DNA of 47,702 nt from an uncultured Myxococcales bacterium (GTDB lineage Bacteria; Myxococcota_A; UBA9042): NCBI GenBank assembly GCA_903919145.1, contig CAIXGW010000189.1, forward strand, positions 1-47,702, given 5' to 3'. The translations under genes were made by a program, and so were the position numbers. This document shows, one piece after another, positions 35,208 to 43,286 of this stretch. The notes below the pieces were generated by a model. It worked only from the letters and a program-made list of their open reading frames with translations. It had not been told where the DNA came from and did not search any database. Position 1 is the stretch's first letter. Each line of letters starts with the position of its first letter.

Positions 35208-35782
35208 ACAGAACCATGGCAAGAGCTGCGCTGGCGACGGCGCTTTTGACCAGTGCCTGCGGAGCTAGCGTGGGCAGCTGGGTCAGAGAAGACTACGCCG
35301 CCCAGGACCAGGGGCAGGTCAAGCATCTTTCTTTGCAAGTGCGCGGTCTTCCGGCTGATCAGCAGAAGCTGTGGTACCTGATGGCGCGGCGCTACATCAA
35401 CCAGCACCGCAACTTCATCCTGCGGCCAGCGGAATTGGCCCATGAGGCGACGCTTGGTGTGGCCTGCGCCGGGCAAGAAGGGGCCATGGGCCTAGAGGTG
35501 GCGCAGCAGGTCCGCGGCGCCGAGGTGGCCCTGCAGGTCGGGGCCCGGCTGCAGCGCTGCCGCGACGGCCAGGATGTGTGGACCGGCCAGGTGCGCGGCG
35601 AGTGGTCCAGCAACGACGCCACGGTGGCCGAGCTGAAGAAGCACTACATCCAAGAGCTGGGGGAAGCCATTGGGCCCTTTGTGGCCCCGGCTTTTTTGGC
35701 AATCAAGGCGCTGGTCGCGACCTTGCCGCAGCCGCTGCTGACCGGCGATGAAGAGATGGAGAAGATCGAGCTCGGTGAGTAG
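35204..35782 (+). CDS. Small lipoprotein coupled to the RND exporter
   Basis: A 192-residue protein starting at a TTG inside the exporter's stop (TTGA), with GGAGG at correct spacing; an ATG four codons later (35216) is the alternative. The signal peptide ends in lipobox LTSAC (Cys19). The rest is alpha/beta with no family that I recognise. Position suggests an outer-membrane or periplasmic accessory of the MlaC-RND lipid export set, perhaps accepting cargo at the outer membrane. Confidence 0.7.
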   Translation: MNRTMARAALATALLTSACGASVGSWVREDYAAQDQGQVKHLSLQVRGLPADQQKLWYLMARRYINQHRNFILRPAELAHEATLGVACAGQEGAMGLEVAQQVRGAEVALQVGARLQRCRDGQDVWTGQVRGEWSSNDATVAELKKHYIQELGEAIGPFVAPAFLAIKALVATLPQPLLTGDEEMEKIELGE

Positions 35783-35819
35783 AGCCCACAGGTGGCCGGC
35801 CAGGGCTGGACTCCTGCGG

Positions 35820-37220
35820 CTATTTGCCCAGGCATCCCGCCAGGAAGGGCCACCTGTCGTGGGTCTGCGCCGCCTGTAGCCGCCGATCCGGGCCGGGCGC
35901 TGGTGGCGCGTCTTGGAACACCGCGTAGGACGGCGTGCCGGTAAAGCACCAGAACAACAGCCCGGGGTCTATGGCTTTTCCGCCGGCGTCTAGGCCGGTG
36001 CGGCACTCGCTGTTCTTGGCCTGGGCGCGCTCTCGCAGCCTGAAGCCGGCCTCGACGTGCTTCTTGAGACCCGGAAAGCCGGCCTTGGTCTCTGCCTGCA
36101 GGCAAGCGGCCGCTGGGGGGCCGGCAAAATCGCTCAGCCACTTGGCGCGGTCAAAGGTGACCTGCTCGTGGGCGTGGCTCACTTCTTCGTCTAGATAAGC
36201 CAGCCCCGCGGCAGGACTTGCCCGCCAGGCGCACAGCAGCGCGGCATTGGCTTGGCAGTTGGGCTCGTGCTGGCCGCCGTAGCGGGGGTTGCACTCTGCC
36301 GAGGCGGGCCACAGCACCATCCGTGCCCCCACGCCTTCTGCGCCGGCCAGATAGCGGCGGTACAGCAAGCTCATCTTTTCTTTGTAGTCGTGGCGGCAGT
36401 GGGGGCAGGAGACGTCTAGCATCTCGACCAGCGTGGCCTTGCCCGGCTTGGCTGTGGCGACAACCAGCGACGCGTCGTCGGCGGGCAGGTCAGCGCCCGG
36501 CAGGTTGAGCGACGGCAAGCACTCCTTGGCAGGGCAGGCCAGCATCACTTCGCCGCGATTCTGAATCAGCGCCTTGCCTTGCTGGCGCTTGGTGTGCAGC
36601 TGGGCAGCCTGAGCGCTGTAGTAAAAGTCGGCGCCGACGCTGCTGATGAACCAAAAGCCGACGCCCAGCGCCACCGTGGCTCCGACCTGGCGCTTCCAGC
36701 CGCGGCCGTGGGCCCGGGCAAACTCGCGAAACCGGTCGCCAAAATGGCTCCAGGTCAGGCCAATGATCAGGCAGTAGGCGGCGTTGGCGGTGTGCATGGC
36801 CAGGCACAGGGTGCACTTGGTCTGCAGCTGCACCAAGCCAATGTACAGATAGGCCAGGGTGCCGCCCAGGTTGATGAACGCCAGAAGCAGCAGCAAAGAG
36901 AACACGTGGGCGGCCATGGTCCAGGCCCCGGCGGCCAGCGCTCCGGCAAACACCAGCGACGTCGCGGCGGCAATGCCCATGGTCGCCATGCCCCAAACGG
37001 CGATCGGCACCCCCAGCACCTTGCCGGAATCGGAGGTCAGCGCCGACTTGCACGAGTCACCCGTGCCCTTGGCCAGCGCGGCGCAAGAGGAAGGCACGCC
37101 GGTGTCGAGCCCCACCGCCAGCTCGTGGTGGCGCTGCGCGGCTGACAGGCCCAGGCCCGTGCCCAGGCCGGTCACCAGCACCATGGCGAAGATCAGCAGG
37201 TATTCGACAATTCTGGACAT
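35820..37220 (-). CDS. VKOR-DsbA fusion protein
   Basis: A 466-residue membrane protein that can make disulfides by itself. Residues 1-155 are a VKOR domain with four membrane segments; Cys46 and Cys57 form the loop pair, and CTLC (136-139) is the quinone-facing pair. A further membrane segment (about 180-196) leads to a DsbA/thioredoxin-4 domain with CPHC at 272-275 in EMLDVSCPHCRHDY. Such fusions take electrons from a new disulfide to quinone. It lies 39 nt after the pseudokinase gene on the same strand, and so could be transcribed with the tubulin-like gene run. Many extracytoplasmic proteins here are Cys-rich and are plausible substrates. Confidence 0.9.
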   Translation of the reverse strand: MSRIVEYLLIFAMVLVTGLGTGLGLSAAQRHHELAVGLDTGVPSSCAALAKGTGDSCKSALTSDSGKVLGVPIAVWGMATMGIAAATSLVFAGALAAGAWTMAAHVFSLLLLLAFINLGGTLAYLYIGLVQLQTKCTLCLAMHTANAAYCLIIGLTWSHFGDRFREFARAHGRGWKRQVGATVALGVGFWFISSVGADFYYSAQAAQLHTKRQQGKALIQNRGEVMLACPAKECLPSLNLPGADLPADDASLVVATAKPGKATLVEMLDVSCPHCRHDYKEKMSLLYRRYLAGAEGVGARMVLWPASAECNPRYGGQHEPNCQANAALLCAWRASPAAGLAYLDEEVSHAHEQVTFDRAKWLSDFAGPPAAACLQAETKAGFPGLKKHVEAGFRLRERAQAKNSECRTGLDAGGKAIDPGLLFWCFTGTPSYAVFQDAPPAPGPDRRLQAAQTHDRWPFLAGCLGK

Positions 37221-37259
37221 ACTAGGTCACACCACCGTGGGCCATGCCCGGTTGCGCTG

Positions 37260-38393
37260 TCAGGGCTGATCGAGACACGAGCGCAGCTGCTTGACCCGAT
37301 TGGGGCACTCTTCGCGAGAGAGCAGGAATCCCAGCGCTGATCGGCAGTTGGGGTGGCTGGCGCCATAGCGGGTACACACCTGTTCGGCCAGGACCGGCAG
37401 CTGCTGGCTGCATGCGGCCAGGGGCTGGCGGTCCAGCATCAAGCGGGTCAGGCGGCTGTCTTCAGCGGGCAGCGACACCAGCGCGGTGATCAGCAGCCCC
37501 GCCGCAGCGGCAATGGCGTAGCCCAAATCCTGTTGCCGCGGGCGAGCCTGGCGCGGCGCCACCGCTGGCCCCAGGCCCAGCTGCCCCAAGAACTCGGCCA
37601 TGGTCTGCGGCCGCCGCGCCGGATCAAACTGCAGGGCGCCAAGCAAAGCCGCCGCCACCTCGGGCCAGCGCTGCAGCTGCTGCCAGGCGGCGCGGCCGCG
37701 GTCGTCGTTGAGGCGGTCGATGGGCATTTGCCGGGCGGCGTGGGCGGCGGCCAGATCGGCCTCTGGCCACGGCGTGGTCCCCGTCAGCGAGAAGTACAGC
37801 AACAGCCCCAGGCGGTAGACGTCGGTGCGGGCGTCGGCGCGGCTGCCGCTCATTTGTTCGGGTGCGCAGTAGCGCAGGCGCGGCCCGGGCAGCAGCGGCG
37901 CCAGCTGGGTGTAGTCGGCTACCGTCACCTGCAGATCGCCGGCTGGCGTCAGGTTGACCCACAGCGAGTCCGGGGCCAAATTGCCATGAGCGATGCCGAT
38001 TTGATGACCGGACTGCAGCACTTCGCCGGTCACCTGCAGGATCCAGCGGGTCGCTTGGTCCCACTGCCGCGCCGCCAGGTAGCTGTTGCGCTGTTGGTCA
38101 ATGCGGACAATGTCTTCCCAGCGCCGGCCGGCGGGCCGCGGCAGCAGCAGGTGGGCGGTGCCGTCGGGGCCCTGCCACAGCCCCAGGGGCCGCAGGACCG
38201 CCGGGTGCGGGACGCTGGAAAGGGCCGCCAGCTCGCTCTGCAGCCACAGAGCCGCCTGAGCTGGGTCGATGGGTGGCGGATACGCTTTGGCCAGCGCCTC
38301 GGCGCCCTGGCAGCGCGCCAGATGCCACGTCGCCGGCCCCAGACCCGCCGCTGCAGCGCCAGAGAGAATGACCGATGCGCCGGGGAGGTTCAC
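37260..38393 (-). CDS. Membrane pseudokinase (Ser/Thr kinase fold) with Cys-rich extracytoplasmic tail
   Basis: A 377-residue protein. Residues about 10-270 follow the Hanks kinase fold: possible ATP-binding Lys36 (LAKAY), Glu54, the DFG position as DYT (160-162), APE at 177-179 and DVYRLGLLLY. The catalytic loop reads HGN (136-138) and lacks the HRD Asp, and the following Asn of HRDxxxxN is replaced by Ser143, so catalysis is doubtful; Asp160 remains. One membrane segment lies at about 290-308, and the last 70 residues, outside the membrane, hold five Cys (328, 340, 350, 363, 373). The GTG start overlaps the helicase stop (GTGA), so they are coupled. Confidence 0.82.
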   Translation of the reverse strand: MNLPGASVILSGAAAAGLGPATWHLARCQGAEALAKAYPPPIDPAQAALWLQSELAALSSVPHPAVLRPLGLWQGPDGTAHLLLPRPAGRRWEDIVRIDQQRNSYLAARQWDQATRWILQVTGEVLQSGHQIGIAHGNLAPDSLWVNLTPAGDLQVTVADYTQLAPLLPGPRLRYCAPEQMSGSRADARTDVYRLGLLLYFSLTGTTPWPEADLAAAHAARQMPIDRLNDDRGRAAWQQLQRWPEVAAALLGALQFDPARRPQTMAEFLGQLGLGPAVAPRQARPRQQDLGYAIAAAAGLLITALVSLPAEDSRLTRLMLDRQPLAACSQQLPVLAEQVCTRYGASHPNCRSALGFLLSREECPNRVKQLRSCLDQP

Positions 38394-41248
38394 GCCTTGC
38401 CTCCGCTGCGGCTGAGCAGGGCGTCGAGCACGCGCACGGTCTGGTGGCGGTCCAGGTCGTGGTTGTGCGGGCGGCGGGTGCAGGCCACCGACCGGCAGCA
38501 GCGCGAGCAGCTGTGTTCGCAGTCGCAGCCGCCCAGGATCTCGCGCGCTGCAGCCAGGATCGCCTGAAGATCCTTGGCGTCGTCGATGTCGTCTAGGCAG
38601 CCCAGGCCATCGGGGTGGCGGTCAAAAAACACCAGACCGGCGCGGCCCTCAAAGTCCATCTCATAGCCCACGCCAATAAACTCAGACGCGCCCAGGAAGA
38701 AGTAGTCCAGGCTGTCTCGCAAGACGTGAGAGAGGGTGTGCAGCACCACCTCTGGGTCGGTGCCCTCTACCGCCGGCGGGCAGACCAGCCACGCCCGGGT
38801 CACAAAGCCTGGGGTGGTCACGGGGCTCGGCAGCAGCTCTTCGTACAGGCGCTGCAGCGAGTCGCCGGCACCGCCCTGGCCGTCGCGACCATAGCCAAAG
38901 GTGTGCACGCCCTGGTGTTTCAGTTCCAGCTGTACCGAGCAGCGCAGCGTCTCCAGGCCGCCCTGGCCGCCATAGCGGGGAAAGCGGCTGTCGAGCGGGG
39001 TCTGGCTGTGGCGGCGGAATCGGATGGCGCGGATGGGCGTAGCCGTCACTGCCGTGGCTTCTTCGGCCAGCAGCCGGGTGCGAGGTTGACGTTTGTCTAC
39101 CTGTACCCGGTAGCGCTTGCCGTCGAGCTGCAGCACTGCGCCATCGTAGTATTGAAAATCCAGAAGCGCTGCGGGCACCTGCCACGATCGGCCGACCGAA
39201 GCGGCCCGCAGATCGGCCCAGTCGTGGTCGCGGCGGTCGCGGTCGGCCTCGACGGCGCCCTGGGCGCGGACCAGCTGCACCACCTGCGGCTTCTTGGGGT
39301 CGGCCGGGTTGGGGCGCCAGCCTTCAAAACGCTCAAAAATCCGCGAAGTCTCTAGGCTGTCTAGCACTTGGCGGGCGACTTCTGGAGAGAAGACGGCTTC
39401 GAGCCGCTGCAAGTCGGCAAAGCCCTTGTCCAGCACGGCGCGCAGCTGGGCCCGCGCCTGCGCTTGCAGCCCTTGCGGCGTCGAGGCGCCCCCCGGAACG
39501 GCAGACAGGATCCGCGGAAAGCGCGAGGTGTCGTACCAGCCCGGCCACCAGCTGCGCACACTGCCCTGGCCGCGAGACCCGCCGCGAAATTGACGCAGCA
39601 GCAGCTGGCTCAAGGGGTCGTCGGCAAACATCAGGTATTCATGAGCCGGGGCAGCGGCTTGGGCATAGTAGCGCCGGTGGCCCAGCACGTGCCAGGCAGA
39701 GCGCGGGCCGATGCGCGCCAGCAGCACCTCGGCCGGCTGATCGGGGCTGGCCTGATCGGCTGGGGGCCACGGCGTCCATGGCTCCCCCAGCAGCGAGGCG
39801 CGCAAGCGCTGGCTGGGCTCGTCGACCTCGGTGACGATGCGGGCAAAGCCGTCGCGGATGCCCAGCAGGCCCACTGTGGAAGTGGCCTTGTGGTCGATGC
39901 GCGACGGCTCGACCACAAAGCGCCGCACTGGCCGCGAAGCCGCGCCGGCTGGGTCGTTTTCGCCAGCGGTCGAGACCACCCGCACCGGCCGGGTTGCGAT
40001 CCGCTCGGCCACCTGCTGCAGCACCTGCGGCGCCAGGTTGCCGACCATCATCAGCTGCGGCGGCAGGGCCTGGCGCAAGGCCTCCAAGCGGTAGATCAAA
40101 AAGCGCGCCCGCGCCACCGCCGGGCCGTACAGGCGCTCCACATCGTCCACCACAATCAGCCGAAGGCGCTGCAGCAGCGGGTGGGCGGCGGGATCGGCGG
40201 TGTCATCCAGGAACCGCTCAAGGTCGTCCAGAGAGACCACCCACAAGTCGGCGGCGCGCGGCGGCAGGCCGTCGTCCACCGTTACCGCGGCGCCGGCGGA
40301 GATCCGCTCGGTCAAGGAGCGGGCGTGGCGCCACACCAGGTGCACCGCGTCGCGATCGGGGCAGATGACCGTGCAGGAGGCGCCGGTCGCCAGCGCCAGG
40401 TCGATGGCCCGCAGCAGCGCCGTCGTGGTCCGCCCGGTGCCCTCTGGCCCGGCCAAGGCCACCGCGGGATAGGCTGCCGCGTCGTCGATGAGGCGCGCCT
40501 GGTACGGGTACAGGTCCAGGCCAAAGCGGTGATCGGCGGCCTTGGCGCCCTTGCGATCGCGGGCCACCTCCGGCAAGACCTCTGCTTCTACAGGATTTCC
40601 CAGCCAGCGGTGCAGGGCGTCGACGCGCTCGCCAAACGGCTTGGGTGGCGCTACTTCGTCCGGCGCGGGGGCGTGGCGTGGCTCTGGCACTGGCCGGACC
40701 GGGTGGGTAGAGCCAAACAGCACGCCCAAAAGCGCCGCATAGCCAAAAGCCCACAGCGTATGCTGCTGCGGTCCCTCGCGCGGCACTGCAGACTGGTCCA
40801 TGCCAAGGATCGACAGCGTGGCGACCACCAGGCCGACGACCGCCAAGGCGCGCAGCATCCAGCGCAGCTCCAGCAGCGGCGAACCATCCGGGGCGATCCC
40901 AAAGTAGATAAACAGCTTGGGGATGGGCGGCTGGTGCGGCAGGGGCTTGTGCAGCTGGGCAAACAGCAGCGCCAGTACCGCAAACAGCGCGATGAGCGCG
41001 ATCAGGGCCAGCACCGCGGCGTTGAAGGTGCCAGGCAGCCCCAGCAGGTGGTGGGGTTTGAGCACGCCCAGGCGCTGCAGCGCAGCCGACGCTCCGCCGA
41101 TCACTAGGCAAATCAAGGAAGAACCGTACCACAGCGGCCCGTGGCCGGGGCGCAGCCAGTCTGGCCCTGCGTGGACGGCCAACAGCCAAGCGGTGACCAG
41201 GATGGCCGCCAACCCCGCTACCATGGTCAGCAATTCGGCGTTGCTCAT
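38390..41248 (-). CDS. Membrane-anchored degenerate helicase with DUF1998/MZB-like C-terminus
   Basis: A 952-residue protein. Five hydrophobic segments occupy about residues 7-26, 42-57, 75-98, 131-150 and 165-180. A RecA-like helicase domain 1 follows: YPYQ near 247 (Q-motif-like), Walker A GPEGTGRT at 267-274, where the usual Lys is Arg273, and VVDDVE at 366-371 at the DEAD/DEAH position. A second helicase lobe is hard to see. The C-terminus resembles the MZB/DUF1998 domain of DEAD/DEAH helicases: LHTLSHVLRDSLDYF, GLVFFDRHPDGLGCLDD, then a Cys cluster (908, 910, 914, 917, 918). ATP hydrolysis may be lost. The ATG overlaps the upstream stop (ATGA); GGAGG is upstream. Confidence 0.8.
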   Translation of the reverse strand: MSNAELLTMVAGLAAILVTAWLLAVHAGPDWLRPGHGPLWYGSSLICLVIGGASAALQRLGVLKPHHLLGLPGTFNAAVLALIALIALFAVLALLFAQLHKPLPHQPPIPKLFIYFGIAPDGSPLLELRWMLRALAVVGLVVATLSILGMDQSAVPREGPQQHTLWAFGYAALLGVLFGSTHPVRPVPEPRHAPAPDEVAPPKPFGERVDALHRWLGNPVEAEVLPEVARDRKGAKAADHRFGLDLYPYQARLIDDAAAYPAVALAGPEGTGRTTTALLRAIDLALATGASCTVICPDRDAVHLVWRHARSLTERISAGAAVTVDDGLPPRAADLWVVSLDDLERFLDDTADPAAHPLLQRLRLIVVDDVERLYGPAVARARFLIYRLEALRQALPPQLMMVGNLAPQVLQQVAERIATRPVRVVSTAGENDPAGAASRPVRRFVVEPSRIDHKATSTVGLLGIRDGFARIVTEVDEPSQRLRASLLGEPWTPWPPADQASPDQPAEVLLARIGPRSAWHVLGHRRYYAQAAAPAHEYLMFADDPLSQLLLRQFRGGSRGQGSVRSWWPGWYDTSRFPRILSAVPGGASTPQGLQAQARAQLRAVLDKGFADLQRLEAVFSPEVARQVLDSLETSRIFERFEGWRPNPADPKKPQVVQLVRAQGAVEADRDRRDHDWADLRAASVGRSWQVPAALLDFQYYDGAVLQLDGKRYRVQVDKRQPRTRLLAEEATAVTATPIRAIRFRRHSQTPLDSRFPRYGGQGGLETLRCSVQLELKHQGVHTFGYGRDGQGGAGDSLQRLYEELLPSPVTTPGFVTRAWLVCPPAVEGTDPEVVLHTLSHVLRDSLDYFFLGASEFIGVGYEMDFEGRAGLVFFDRHPDGLGCLDDIDDAKDLQAILAAAREILGGCDCEHSCSRCCRSVACTRRPHNHDLDRHQTVRVLDALLSRSGGKA

Positions 41249-43218
41249 GCGGCACCTCCGCCATAGAGGTACTCGGCGGGCCGCGAGATCGCCGCAAAGG
41301 CATCGCTGACGCCAAAATGGACCCGCAGGTGGCCCACGCCATTGGCAGGCACCGCCTCCTGCAGCCGCTGCGGCACCACGGCCATCCGCTCTCCGTGCAA
41401 TTCTGGCGGCAGGAATTCGCTTAGCCGCTCAAACATCGCCGCAATCGCCTGGCGGGTCGCCGGCATCGCCACTTCGCGCAACTCCTCGCGCTGGGCAAAG
41501 GGGATCTGCTCGCGAAATGCCGAGTACAAGCCGGCGCAGCGCTTGGTCAGTGCCTCGCTGTTCATGAATTCCAGCTGCTGGCGCCAGGTCGACTGGCTCA
41601 GGCGGTGCTCGTATTCGTCAAAGATTTGAGCCGGGTCTGCCCCCTGCTCGGCCTTGGCGTAAAAGTCCTCTGGCAGGCGAATGTCGGACTCAAAGGCGTT
41701 ATCGGCCCCCAGGCGGGCCCGCTCGGGCTTTTTGTGCTGCTGGTGCAGGTCGAGGATGGTGTCGTGCACGGCCTGCAGCCAGGCTAGCTCGGTGGCGACC
41801 ACTTCGTCGGCAAAGCGCACCATTCGCTCGTGTAGGACCTGGCCAATCGAGGCTATCTGCAGCTCGATCAGCCGGCTCCAGGCCTGGCGGTAGGTGTCTC
41901 TCGCGGCTCTTTCTGCCGCCTGCAGCCTCTCTATCTGCTGCCTGGCCAGGCGCGACCGCACGCCCGACACCGACGCCCCGATCGCGGCGCACCCCAGGGC
42001 CACGCCACCGGTCGCCAGGTCGCGCGCGTCGCCGGCCTTGACCAGCCCCGCCCAGGTCGCCATGGCCGCCGTGGCGCTGATGCCCATCGTCCAGCCGCCA
42101 AACAGCAGGTGCGAGTCGTCGTGCAGGTTGCGGGCGCGGGCCAGATCCAGCACTGCCTTGCGCACCTGGGCCGAGTCGGGCGGATCCAGCCGCAGGGCCT
42201 GCCGCGGCCCGTGATCGCTGGCGCTGTGCGGCCGCACCCCCAGCTGCTCGCGCCAGGCCTGCAGCTTGTCGATAAGGCCGATCAGGGCGGTAAAATTGGC
42301 GCGCTCCAGGCCGTCATCGACCCAGCGCCGCAGCCCTTCCTGCCACGCCAGGGCCTGCTCGCGCAGCTCGCTGCCGTGGCGGCGCAGCACGTCTTCCAAG
42401 CGCGCCGGCAGCTCGCCGGTCTCCAGCTTGGCCCGCCGCTGCAGGGTGTCTTCGTCTGGCAATTCGCCCTCAGCGACGATGCGCGCGGCGACCTTGTCTC
42501 CCAGCTCGCGCGCCCGATCGCGCAGCGCGGCCTCTACGTCGTGCTTGGGCGGCTCTGGAGGGTCGCTGAGCCGCGGCGCCGCCGAGCTGGACCGCCCCAG
42601 CTGCAGCGCTTCGACCATGTGGTCGGCCACCCTGGCCGCCAGCCGCCGCGCCAGCACCCGCTGCACCATCGGCGCCTGAAAACGCGCCGCCTGGGCCAGG
42701 GTCACCCGGATGCCGGCGTAGGTGGCGACCCAGCTCTGAAAGGCTTCTCTGGCTTGGGGCAGTCGCGCCAGATCCACCAGCAAACCCAAAAGGTTGACGG
42801 CCGAGCGCTCGCGGTCGCGCCAGGACAGCTCGCGGTAGGCCAGCGCCGCCGGCACCAAGTGGACGGACGCCAGCTTGAGCGACTCCAGCGCCGCCGCCTC
42901 TCTCTCCTCCGCCAGGGCAATCGCCACCACGCCCCAGGGGGCGCGGCCGACATCGACCTGCTTGAGCAACTCTGCCAATTGTCCAAGAGAAGCGCTATCT
43001 TGGGCCAGCAGCACCTGGGCAAAGCCGCCTTCATGGCCGCGGGTGGCCAGCATGGTGCGCAGCTGGGCCGCCGCCTTGGCCGGCAGCTGCGGATCATCGG
43101 CGCCGACCAAAACCCACAGCGCCTGGGCCCCGCCGATGGTGCCCAAGCGGCCCTGGATCTCCTCGACTGCGGGCAGCAAGCTGGCGTGGCTGACCACCAC
43201 CTGGACCGGAATGCTCAC
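41245..43218 (-). CDS. Coiled-coil protein with a membrane hairpin, in the tubulin-like gene run
   Basis: A 657-residue protein of unknown family. Residues 1-110 look like an alpha/beta domain (VQVVVSHASLL, ALWVLVGADD, WGVVAIAL). A long helical part, rich in Arg, Glu, Ala and Leu, runs to about 370. Two close hydrophobic stretches (about 376-395 and 400-417) form a hairpin, followed by a coiled-coil (about 420-480) and more helices to the end. No P-loop was found. Long helices around a membrane hairpin are reminiscent of membrane-shaping proteins, but this is inference. A GTG start follows AAGGAG. It comes 68 nt after the tubulin-like gene and overlaps the helicase gene. Confidence 0.78.
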   Translation of the reverse strand: MSIPVQVVVSHASLLPAVEEIQGRLGTIGGAQALWVLVGADDPQLPAKAAAQLRTMLATRGHEGGFAQVLLAQDSASLGQLAELLKQVDVGRAPWGVVAIALAEEREAAALESLKLASVHLVPAALAYRELSWRDRERSAVNLLGLLVDLARLPQAREAFQSWVATYAGIRVTLAQAARFQAPMVQRVLARRLAARVADHMVEALQLGRSSSAAPRLSDPPEPPKHDVEAALRDRARELGDKVAARIVAEGELPDEDTLQRRAKLETGELPARLEDVLRRHGSELREQALAWQEGLRRWVDDGLERANFTALIGLIDKLQAWREQLGVRPHSASDHGPRQALRLDPPDSAQVRKAVLDLARARNLHDDSHLLFGGWTMGISATAAMATWAGLVKAGDARDLATGGVALGCAAIGASVSGVRSRLARQQIERLQAAERAARDTYRQAWSRLIELQIASIGQVLHERMVRFADEVVATELAWLQAVHDTILDLHQQHKKPERARLGADNAFESDIRLPEDFYAKAEQGADPAQIFDEYEHRLSQSTWRQQLEFMNSEALTKRCAGLYSAFREQIPFAQREELREVAMPATRQAIAAMFERLSEFLPPELHGERMAVVPQRLQEAVPANGVGHLRVHFGVSDAFAAISRPAEYLYGGGAA

Positions 43219-43247
43219 AATTCTCCTTGGCTAGCGTGGGTTTGCCA

Positions 43248-43271
43248 GAGGGGGGCAGTGGGGGCCCCCTC
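43248..43271 (-). terminator. GC hairpin after the tubulin-like gene
   Basis: On the minus strand GAGGGGG pairs with CCCCCTC across a 10-nt loop, 16 nt after the tubulin-like stop and about 30 nt before the next start. With no T-run it is more likely to limit read-through or protect the mRNA 3' end, lowering expression of the downstream genes relative to the tubulin-like gene. Confidence 0.35.
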
Positions 43272-43286
43272 CCAGGCGCTGCGGCG

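Noticed and set aside
39368-41107. Open frame of 579 codons opposite the helicase gene
   Set aside because: Composition is His/Gln/Arg-rich without domains; antisense artefact.
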